From Lachnospiraceae bacterium UBA1258 (lineage in GTDB: Bacteria; Bacillota; Clostridia; Lachnospirales; Lachnospiraceae), in contig DBVS01000090.1 of the NCBI GenBank assembly GCA_002308235.1, positions 1-40,366 on the forward strand: 40,366 nt of DNA, in the 5' to 3' direction. The translations under genes and the position numbers were made by a program. Shown here piece by piece: positions 33,281 to 40,366 of this stretch. The notes under the pieces are model-generated. The model was not told the DNA's origin. It saw only the letters and a program-made list of their open reading frames with translations, and did not search any database. The stretch's first letter is position 1, and each line of letters opens with the position of its first letter.

Positions 33281-33314
33281 TGGCAAAAAATTAAAAGTAA
33301 ACGGGGGATTATTT

Positions 33315-36074
33315 ATGAAGTTTACATTCGATTGGCAAGAATACGCAAAGATCGCAAGGGAAGCAGCCGCGGAAGGCTGTGTGCTTCTTAAGAACGACTC
33401 GGAAACACTTCCGCTTAAGAAGGGCGAGAAGGTTGCTTTGTTCGGACGTACCCAGTTTGACTATATCAAGAGCGGTACGGGATCGGGCGGACTCGTAAAC
33501 ACTCCCTATGTGGTCAATATCTATGAAGGCTTAAAGGCCTCGGAGGACATTACCCTTGACGAGAGCATAGCCGAAATCTACAGAAATTGGCTTAAGGATC
33601 ACCCCTTCGACAAGGGCGTGGGCTGGGCAGGTGAGCCCTTCAGCCAGATTGAAATGCCTCTTGACGAGAAAATCGTCGAAGCCGCCGCAAAGAAAAACGG
33701 TATCGCCATTGCCTGCATCGGACGTCTTGCAGGCGAAGACAAGGACAATACCGCTGATGAAGGAAGCTTTCTTCTTCGTGCCGATGAGCGCGATATGCTC
33801 AGGGTTCTCACGAAATATTTCAAAAAAGTCTGTGTTTTGATCAATTCCGGAAATATAATCGACATGAAATGGGTTAAAGAATTAAACCCCTCAGCCGTTT
33901 TATATATCTGGCAGGGCGGTGTCGAAGGCGGTAACGCCACCGCAGACGTTATAACGGGTAAAGTTAACCCCTCGGGACGCCTTGCGGATACCATTGCGCA
34001 GGATATAAAGGATTATCCTTGCGAAGGTAATTTCGGCGATCCAAACATCGGGATCTATGCCGAGGATATCTTTGTAGGGTATCGCTATTTTGAGACCTTT
34101 GCCAGGGATAAAGTGCTTTATCCTTTCGGCTTCGGACTTTCATATACCACCTTTTCACACAGCGCATCCCTTTCCTTTGACGGAGAGAACGTGGATGTGA
34201 CGGTTACCGTAAAGAACACGGGAAACGTTGCGGGCAAAGAAGCCGTACAGGTATATTTCAAGGCTCCCACAGGTGAACTTGCCAAACCCGAAAGAGAGCT
34301 CATCGGTTTTGCAAAGACCGGCGTGATCCCCGCCGAAAGCGAAGAAACGGTCAAGGTTTCCTTTAAGGCCCGTGATATGGCCTCTTTTGATGACGGTGGC
34401 TACACCGGGCACGAAAACTGCTTTGTGCTTGAAAAGGGTGATTACACCGTATTTGAAGGTGCCAATGTTCGTGACGCGGTTTCTGTGGGAAGCATTAACT
34501 TAAACGAACTTATCGTTACGGAGGAGTTAAGCGAAGCTCTTGCTCCCATCCGTGACTTTAAGAGAATGACCAGGGATAAAAACGGAGATCTTGCCTACGA
34601 GCCCGCACCCAAGCGTAAAGTGGGTCCCATGGAGAGACGTGCCGAAGAAATAAAGACACTTAAAGACGTTCCTTACGTGGGAAGTCAGAAGTATAAGCTT
34701 AAAGACGTAAAGGACGGAAAAATCACCATAGATGAGTTCATTGCGGGTCTTTCCACCGAAGAACTCATTGCCATGACCAGAGGCGAGGGTATGTGCTCCC
34801 CGAGAGTAACCTCGGGAACCGCAGCCGCCTTTGCAGGGGTGACCGACGAACTTAATTCCTACGGAATACCTGCTTTGTGCTGCTCTGACGGGCCCAGCGG
34901 TATCAGGATGGATTCGGGCACCAGGGCCATGCAGGTTTCAAACGGAACCTCCCTTGCCTGCACATTTAACACAGAACTTGCCACAGAGGTTTATGAATAT
35001 CTCGGAAAAGAACTGAGACTTAACAAGATCGATTCTTTGCTGGGCCCCGGAATGAATATTCACAGAAGTCCCCTCAACGGACGTAACTTTGAGTATTTCA
35101 GCGAAGATCCCCGTCTTACGGGTGCCATGGCCGTTGCGGAACTTAAGGGCATGCACAGGTTTGGCGTTACCGGCATGATCAAGCACTTCTCCTGCAACAA
35201 TCAGGAAAAGGGCCGTCACAGCATAGACAGCGTGGTTTCGAAGCGCGCACTTCGCGAGATCTACTTAAAGGGGTACGAAATGGCCGTTAAAGAGGGCGGT
35301 GCTTATCTTGTGATGACCACCTACGGAAGCTTGAACGGAACCCACACTGCGGGAAGCTACGACCAGAACGAAACCGTTCTTCGCAAAGAATGGGGCTTTA
35401 AGGGCATCACCGGTACCGACTGGTGGGCAGTGATCAATGATGAAAACGGTGAGGCTTCCAGGACAAAGACCTCCTTCATGATAAGAGGTGCAAACGATGT
35501 TTACATGTGCACCACCGGCGCAAAGGAAAACGGAAACGGGGATGATTCCGCAAAGGGTCTTGAGACCGGCATCTATACCAGAGCCGAACTTATCAGAAAT
35601 GTAAGAAGAATCTTAAACGTTGCTATGAACACCGTGGCTTTTGAACGCATGAACGGAGCCGAGGATGAAATAACCGTTTTAAATGAGCCCAAGAGCGACG
35701 GATTTGACCGTGTTAAAGAGATTTACGTTACCGTAAACGGCGAAACCGCCGTCGACGAAAGCATCATAGATACTTCGAAGGGTACCCTCAACAAGATCAG
35801 GTTCCATCTTGAGAAGCTGGTTCCTTATACACTGGTGCTCGAAGCCGGTGTAAAGAAAAGCGATACGGGTCTTTCCCTCGCACAGATCCCTATGGCCATG
35901 AGCTTAAACGGAATCTCCAAAAAGGTTGTTTCCTTAAGCGGAGACGATACCGAGTTCAGAGAGGTGCGCCTCTCTCTCGAAAACTTTATGAACATCGACC
36001 TGTACCTGGGCCTTGCCTTCGGTCAGGACGGCATGGTACTCAGAAACATTCGTGTTATTGAGGATAAGCAGTGA
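33315..36074 (+). CDS. Family 3 glycoside hydrolase with permuted domain order
   Basis: This 919-residue enzyme has the GH3 parts in reversed order. The alpha/beta sandwich domain comes first (about 1-270: EGCVLLKNDSETLPLKKGEKVALFG, GIYAEDIFVGYRYFE), then a fibronectin-III-like domain (about 285-385), and the TIM-barrel catalytic domain last (about 450-780: CSDGPSGIRMD, GPGMNIHRSPLNGRNFEYFSEDP, MIKHFSCNNQEKGRH, FKGITGTDWWA). Asp702 in GTDWW is the likely nucleophile. Such permuted beta-glucosidases are known from rumen Butyrivibrio and Ruminococcus. A domain of about 85 residues ends the protein. No signal peptide is present, so it is cytoplasmic and should cleave imported oligosaccharides or glycosides. 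ATG 33315 follows GGGGGA; the longer frame from 33210 overlaps the previous gene. It overlaps the sensor kinase by four bases. Confidence 0.9.
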   Translation: MKFTFDWQEYAKIAREAAAEGCVLLKNDSETLPLKKGEKVALFGRTQFDYIKSGTGSGGLVNTPYVVNIYEGLKASEDITLDESIAEIYRNWLKDHPFDKGVGWAGEPFSQIEMPLDEKIVEAAAKKNGIAIACIGRLAGEDKDNTADEGSFLLRADERDMLRVLTKYFKKVCVLINSGNIIDMKWVKELNPSAVLYIWQGGVEGGNATADVITGKVNPSGRLADTIAQDIKDYPCEGNFGDPNIGIYAEDIFVGYRYFETFARDKVLYPFGFGLSYTTFSHSASLSFDGENVDVTVTVKNTGNVAGKEAVQVYFKAPTGELAKPERELIGFAKTGVIPAESEETVKVSFKARDMASFDDGGYTGHENCFVLEKGDYTVFEGANVRDAVSVGSINLNELIVTEELSEALAPIRDFKRMTRDKNGDLAYEPAPKRKVGPMERRAEEIKTLKDVPYVGSQKYKLKDVKDGKITIDEFIAGLSTEELIAMTRGEGMCSPRVTSGTAAAFAGVTDELNSYGIPALCCSDGPSGIRMDSGTRAMQVSNGTSLACTFNTELATEVYEYLGKELRLNKIDSLLGPGMNIHRSPLNGRNFEYFSEDPRLTGAMAVAELKGMHRFGVTGMIKHFSCNNQEKGRHSIDSVVSKRALREIYLKGYEMAVKEGGAYLVMTTYGSLNGTHTAGSYDQNETVLRKEWGFKGITGTDWWAVINDENGEASRTKTSFMIRGANDVYMCTTGAKENGNGDDSAKGLETGIYTRAELIRNVRRILNVAMNTVAFERMNGAEDEITVLNEPKSDGFDRVKEIYVTVNGETAVDESIIDTSKGTLNKIRFHLEKLVPYTLVLEAGVKKSDTGLSLAQIPMAMSLNGISKKVVSLSGDDTEFREVRLSLENFMNIDLYLGLAFGQDGMVLRNIRVIEDKQ

Positions 36075-38683
36075 TAAATTACCGCAGACGCAAAGGCTTT
36101 TTGAACATAACCCTTTTTGGGAAGAACAGAGCCAAGATCGCCGAGAGAAACTACGTTGGCCTCATGTTTGGGGGCTTCGGAGTTTTTCTCGTTGCGTTGG
36201 GTGTGTTCGTGCTGAAAAAGTTTATCCTTGCGATGCCGATCCACCTTGAATTTGTAATCTATCTGCCGGTCTGCCTCCTGTTTATGATGGGGGTACGGTT
36301 TCTTTATGACAAGCATTCAAACATCGTTCCTATAGCGGCAAATGTCTGGTATGTGCTGATATTTGTCGTGGTCATGCACATCAGGATCGTCTACAATTAC
36401 CCGAGAGATTTTCTCATTTATGCCGTAGTTGCGGGATTGCTCGCACTCCAGTTTATCGCAGAGCCCCTGTGCCTTATAGCGGGACAGCTTATGGGCGCTG
36501 CGCTTTATTGTCTGGGAATGTATACCGGAGACGGAGAGAAACTCAAAGAAGTCGAGATCCTTCAGATTGCGGTGGTCTGTCTGATCGCTGTTACCGCAGG
36601 CGTCATCAGCAGCTATTTGAGAGTTGAAGGTCTTATCTTTAACGAAGAAATGGCTTCCTTCATTGACGAGACCAAAGGCGCATTCGTTTCCGAGTATGAA
36701 GACGTTTACTGGGAAGGAAGAAACAAATACAGCATCTTAAGCGGAAATGCCATCAAGCCCCGTAAGGTGTTTTCCTTTGTGTTCAGCGTGACCAAGAGAA
36801 AGATCGAGCACGTCAGGGCAAAGAACCTCTTTTCTTTAAGTGAAGGCATGGCATGGTCCGAGGCCAAAGAACGTTTTCTTTCCCGTTCCATCGATATAGG
36901 TTCGAAACGGCGCCTTGAGGACCTTCTTGACATCGAGGCCATCGAGCGGAAAGCCTATGCGGGCGTGAGACGTTTTTCCGCCATGGGCGGCTTTGTATTT
37001 TCAAAGAACGATATTCTGTGGTTTGACATGGAGCTGGTCGTAAAGATCCATCCCGTCAGCGGTGAGATCATCGGAACCATGCTTATGGAGGATGTCACCG
37101 AAGAACGCATCATGATGGGCGTCCTTCACAGGATTGTGGAAAACAGCTGCGATTTCGATTGCTGCTACGTAAAGGATTCCGATTATTCCATTTTCTTTAG
37201 GGTTGACGATACAAAAGAATTGCGTGCGGAACTGAATGCTTCCTATCCGCAGATTGCGGAAAACTATGCCCGCACCAAACTTGCGCCGGAAACTGCGGAA
37301 GAATACCTTAAGAAGGCAGAGATCGGAAATGTCATAAAAGAACTTGACGAAAACGGCCTTTTGGATATTTACGTGGACGAGATCGCCCCCGACGGAAGTA
37401 TCTGGAAGAAACTTTTCCAGTATTCCTATATGGGTCCTTCGGGCCTTTTTATCAATATCCTTAAGCAGGACATTACCGAGATGGTCTCGAGAGAAGAGAA
37501 GATCAACCGCGCCCTGGAACAGGCTCTTTCCGAAAAGGACAAGGCCATGAGCGTGCAAAAGGACTTCCTTACCCGAATGAGCCACGAGATACGTACGCCC
37601 ATGAACGCTATCCTCGGCCTTTCCGCAATGCTTGAAGATGACAGTGCGGACAAGAAGACCATGTTCGAAAACATACAGAAGATCCGATACTCGGGCCAGT
37701 TCCTGCTGGGCCTTGTAAACGATGTGCTCGACATGTCAAAAATCGAGCAGAATAAATTCAACATAAAATCCGAAAGTGTGACCTTCACGGACCTTTTGAA
37801 GGCTGTCGACATGATGATCGTTCCGATGTGCACAAAGAAAGGCATTCGCTACGACTGCGATTTCGAACTTCCGAAAGATACAGCGGTGCTTGGTGACAGG
37901 ATGCGTCTTACCCAGATCTTCGTAAATCTTCTTTCGAATGCGGTTAAATACACGCCTGCAGGGGGCTCGATCCGTTTTGAAGGAAGAACCGTTTCGGAAA
38001 CCGGCGCGAAGGTCGATTGCGTATTTAAGGTGATCGACGACGGTATCGGAATGAGTGAGGAATTCCAGGAGCATCTTTTCGAGCCCTTCTCCCAGGAGTC
38101 ACGGGTGGTCAATCCCGAATTCAGCGGGACGGGACTCGGACTTGCGATCGTTAAAGGTATCGTGGAAGCCTTTGGGGGCAGCATTAAGGTAGAGAGCGAG
38201 CAGAACAAGGGAAGTACCTTCGAAGTCAGTCTTTCCTTTAATAAGCTTGAGCCTTCTTACACGGAAGAAGAAGTTATCGTCGAGTCCGATTTCTCGGGAA
38301 AGTGTTTCCTGGTAGTTGAAGACAACGAGATCAACAGAGATATTGCCGTTGCCCTTCTTGAAAGAAAGAAAGCAATCGTGGAAACCGCATCCAACGGTGA
38401 GGAGGCGGTGGTCATGTTCATGTCCTCCGCAGCCTTTAAGTATGATGCGATTCTTATGGATATAAGAATGCCCGTCATGGACGGCGAAAAGGCGGCGGAT
38501 CATATCAGAAAGAGCGGCAGAGCCGATGCGGAGAGCGTCCTTATCGTCGCCATGACCGCAAACGTTCCTGCCTTTGATTCCACCGAACCCGAGAGCTCCG
38601 TTTTCGACAGATTCCTGCCTAAACCTGTGGATCCAAAGATCCTCTATAAAGTCCTTGAAGACGGACTTTCGAAAATAAATTAA
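36071..38683 (+). CDS. Hybrid sensor histidine kinase/response regulator
   Basis: The 870-residue protein starts at GTG 36071 with a GTGA overlap to the GH3 gene. Six hydrophobic helices (about 27-200) form an unassigned membrane sensor. A PAS-like region with short coiled stretches follows (about 205-490), then a HisKA domain with MSHEIRTPMNAILG (phospho-accepting His505) and an HATPase with NLLSNAVKYT, DDGIGMS, FEPFSQ and GTGLGLAIV. The C-terminal receiver carries phospho-accepting Asp797 in LMDIRMPVMDG, and the switch lysine lies in LPKPVDP. No separate output regulator is encoded in the window. Coupling to the glycosidase suggests a signal tied to glycan breakdown, but this is inference. 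Confidence 0.9.
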   Translation: MINYRRRKGFLNITLFGKNRAKIAERNYVGLMFGGFGVFLVALGVFVLKKFILAMPIHLEFVIYLPVCLLFMMGVRFLYDKHSNIVPIAANVWYVLIFVVVMHIRIVYNYPRDFLIYAVVAGLLALQFIAEPLCLIAGQLMGAALYCLGMYTGDGEKLKEVEILQIAVVCLIAVTAGVISSYLRVEGLIFNEEMASFIDETKGAFVSEYEDVYWEGRNKYSILSGNAIKPRKVFSFVFSVTKRKIEHVRAKNLFSLSEGMAWSEAKERFLSRSIDIGSKRRLEDLLDIEAIERKAYAGVRRFSAMGGFVFSKNDILWFDMELVVKIHPVSGEIIGTMLMEDVTEERIMMGVLHRIVENSCDFDCCYVKDSDYSIFFRVDDTKELRAELNASYPQIAENYARTKLAPETAEEYLKKAEIGNVIKELDENGLLDIYVDEIAPDGSIWKKLFQYSYMGPSGLFINILKQDITEMVSREEKINRALEQALSEKDKAMSVQKDFLTRMSHEIRTPMNAILGLSAMLEDDSADKKTMFENIQKIRYSGQFLLGLVNDVLDMSKIEQNKFNIKSESVTFTDLLKAVDMMIVPMCTKKGIRYDCDFELPKDTAVLGDRMRLTQIFVNLLSNAVKYTPAGGSIRFEGRTVSETGAKVDCVFKVIDDGIGMSEEFQEHLFEPFSQESRVVNPEFSGTGLGLAIVKGIVEAFGGSIKVESEQNKGSTFEVSLSFNKLEPSYTEEEVIVESDFSGKCFLVVEDNEINRDIAVALLERKKAIVETASNGEEAVVMFMSSAAFKYDAILMDIRMPVMDGEKAADHIRKSGRADAESVLIVAMTANVPAFDSTEPESSVFDRFLPKPVDPKILYKVLEDGLSKIN

Positions 38684-38710
38684 AAAACTGAAAAAAAAGC
38701 AAATTCCTTA

Positions 38711-38740
38711 TTGACAAAAAAGTAACGGTTGACTTACAAT
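38711..38740 (+). promoter_or_regulatory. Promoter of rpoB
   Basis: Consensus TTGACA (38711-38716) and TACAAT (38735-38740) are 18 bases apart, giving a start near 38747. A second TTGACT (38729-38734) with TATTTT (38752-38757) is 17 bases apart and could be a tandem start. Confidence 0.72.
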
Positions 38741-38742
38741 AT

Positions 38743-38775
38743 ACAGTGCTCTATTTTGGAGTGCTGTGTTTTTTT
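38743..38775 (+). terminator. Terminator-like hairpin between the sensor kinase and rpoB
   Basis: ACAGTGCTC (38743-38751) pairs with GAGTGCTGT (38759-38767), with two G-T wobbles in the middle, around a TATTTTG loop; G and seven T follow (38769-38775). It can stop kinase transcripts. Transcripts beginning at the predicted rpoB start near 38747 would lack the first part of the left arm. Confidence 0.6.
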
Positions 38776-38828
38776 GCGCTTTTTTATGAACAAAATCGGG
38801 CCAAATAATTAGAACGGGGTGAATGTCA

Positions 38829-40366
38829 ATGGAAAAAAACAGAATACGTCCTGTGACCTCGGGTAAGAACTCCCGCATGAGCTTTTCCAAGTCTAAAGAA
38901 GTACTGGAAATGCCTAACCTCATTGAGGTACAGAAGGATTCTTACGAGTGGTTCCTTAAGGACGGCCTGAAAGAAGTGCTTGACGACATTTCTCCGATTG
39001 AGGACTTCGCCGGACATCTGAGTCTCGAATTTATCGATTCCGAGCTTCTCAGAGAGGACGCAAAGTATACAATCGAAGAGTGCAAAGAGAGAGATGCCAA
39101 CTATGCGGCACCGCTTAAAGTTAAGGTACGTCTTTGCAACAAAGAAACGGGAGACATCATCGAACATGATATTTTCATGGGCGACCTTCCGCTTATGACC
39201 GAAACCGGAACCTTCATCATCAACGGTGCTGAGAGAGTTATCGTCAGCCAGATGGTTCGTTCTCCGGGTATTTATTACAACATTGAACATGATAAGATAG
39301 GTAAACGTCTTTTCTATACGACAGTTATCCCCAACAGAGGCGCGTGGTTAGAGTACGAAACAGACTCTAATGACGTGTTCTACGTGCGCGTTGACAGAAC
39401 CAGAAAAGTTCCGATCACAGTTCTTTTGAGAGCTCTCGGTCTCGGAACAAATGACGAAATTCATGAGGTTTTCGGCGACGAGCCCAAGATTGAAGCTTCT
39501 CTTACTAAGGATACCGCTTCCAACTATCAGGAAGGTCTCCTTGAACTCTATAAGAAGATCCGTCCCGGCGAGCCTCTTTCCGTAGATAACGCAAAGAGCC
39601 TTATCGAGGGCATGTTCTTCGACCCCAAGCGTTACGATCTTGCCCGCGTGGGAAGATATAAATTCAATAAGAAGCTTGCACTTCGCAACCGTATCCGCAA
39701 CCACATTCTGGCTGAGGACGTTATCAATCCCGAGACCGGTGAAGTTATCGCCGAAAAGGGCGTTAAGGTTACGGCAGAACTTGCGGATGACATCCAGAAT
39801 GCAGCGGTTCCTTTTGTATTCGTACAGACTGAGGAACGCGTTGTTAAGGTGCTTTCAAACCTTATGGTTGACATCACGGGCTTCGTTGACTGCAATCCCG
39901 CAGAACTCGGAATTACCGAGAAAGTTCATTACCCCACTCTTGCAGGCCTTATCAGTGAGTACGGCGACAACGAGGGTGAACTTTTCGATGCCATCAAGAG
40001 AAACGTTCACAACCTTGTTCCGAAGCACATCACCAAAGAAGATATATTCGCTTCCGTAAACTATAATATCCATCTCGAGTACGGCGTCGGTAACGACGAC
40101 GATATCGACCACCTGGGCAACAGACGTATCCGTGCGGTGGGCGAACTCTTACAGAACCAGTACCGCATCGGTCTTTCCAGACTTGAACGTGTTGTTCGCG
40201 AAAGAATGCAGACACACGATTCCGATGAGGTTACTCCTCAGGCTCTCATCAACATCAAGCCCGTACAGGCTGCAGTGAAGGAATTCTTCGGATCTTCACA
40301 GCTGTCCCAGTTCATGGACCAGAACAACCCTCTTGCAGAGCTTACTCACAAGAGACGTCTTTCAGC
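38829..40366 (+). CDS. rpoB: RNA polymerase beta subunit, N-terminal part (partial at window end)
   Basis: An open frame from ATG 38829 runs to the end of the window (512 codons) without a stop. It has the RpoB beginning EVLEMPNLIEVQKDSYEWFL, MGDLPLMTETGTFIINGAERVIVSQ and RSPGIYY, and reaches the rifampicin region FFGSSQLSQFMDQNNPLAEL followed by THKRRLS. The residues that commonly mutate to rifampicin resistance (equivalents of E. coli Asp516, His526, Ser531) are the sensitive type. GGGGTG before the start favours ATG 38829 over ATG 38823. The usual rplJ-rplL genes are not directly upstream; a hybrid kinase gene is. Confidence 0.97.
   Translation, partial: MEKNRIRPVTSGKNSRMSFSKSKEVLEMPNLIEVQKDSYEWFLKDGLKEVLDDISPIEDFAGHLSLEFIDSELLREDAKYTIEECKERDANYAAPLKVKVRLCNKETGDIIEHDIFMGDLPLMTETGTFIINGAERVIVSQMVRSPGIYYNIEHDKIGKRLFYTTVIPNRGAWLEYETDSNDVFYVRVDRTRKVPITVLLRALGLGTNDEIHEVFGDEPKIEASLTKDTASNYQEGLLELYKKIRPGEPLSVDNAKSLIEGMFFDPKRYDLARVGRYKFNKKLALRNRIRNHILAEDVINPETGEVIAEKGVKVTAELADDIQNAAVPFVFVQTEERVVKVLSNLMVDITGFVDCNPAELGITEKVHYPTLAGLISEYGDNEGELFDAIKRNVHNLVPKHITKEDIFASVNYNIHLEYGVGNDDDIDHLGNRRIRAVGELLQNQYRIGLSRLERVVRERMQTHDSDEVTPQALINIKPVQAAVKEFFGSSQLSQFMDQNNPLAELTHKRRLS

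Noticed and set aside
33210..33314. Upstream in-frame ATG as the start of the GH3 gene
   Set aside because: It overlaps the GtrA gene and encodes a Lys/Arg-rich out-of-frame reading; ATG 33315 has a GGGGGA site and starts the recognised domain.

Overview
The window looks like chromosomal DNA of a Clostridia-class Firmicute, most likely Lachnospiraceae (Butyrivibrio-like). The basis is a mid-to-low GC content by eye, strong AGGAGG-type ribosome binding sites, TTGACA/TATAAT promoters, many VAGC/LATGC-type lipoprotein signals, clostridial polytopic glycosyltransferase families (DUF6020, DUF6056, GtrII, GtrA) and a domain-permuted family 3 glycosidase of the kind known from rumen bacteria. The genus is an inference. 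No mobile element, CRISPR array, rRNA or tRNA was seen, and there is no gene-free stretch over 300 bases.

Layout. Positions 1-75 hold the 3' end of tuf with its terminator. From 247 to 7841 lies a surface-glycosylation block: one rightward polytopic protein, then a tight leftward operon of four GT-C-like membrane proteins. The third operon gene (3472-4674) is split by an in-frame amber codon. Positions 8019-11481 hold a rightward lipid/sugar operon: an acyltransferase, a GT8 glycosyltransferase, and a single protein fusing GT8 to an acyltransferase. Next come a leftward YitT protein (11546-12406), a rightward lipoprotein phosphoesterase plus GtrII-like protein (12541-15054), a zinc/manganese-type ABC transporter without an adjacent binding protein but followed by an unusual lipoprotein (15126-17464), and a TldD/TldE-type protease pair (17570-20265).

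Positions 20342-29402 hold an oligopeptide ABC transporter operon (oppA-B-C-D-F plus a DUF3899 membrane protein). It has a strong promoter, a folded-looking 5' leader and a long stem between oppA and oppB. Several subunits are enlarged: OppA is 852 residues, OppC carries about 200 extra extracytoplasmic residues, OppD carries about 375 extra residues inside its ATPase domain, and OppF has a smaller helical insert. This is the strongest candidate in the window for an undescribed variant machine.

After it come glmS (29553-31391), a DUF3048 lipoprotein, a GtrA-like protein, a permuted GH3 glycosidase translationally coupled to a hybrid sensor kinase (33315-38683), and the 5' part of rpoB (38829 to the window end). 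rpoB is preceded by its own promoter interleaved with an apparent terminator rather than by rplJL.

Common themes are envelope glycan and glycolipid assembly (GT-C proteins, GT8/acyltransferases, GtrII, GtrA, and GlmS supplying amino sugar), and nutrient capture (Opp, metal ABC, GH3 with a sensor kinase).
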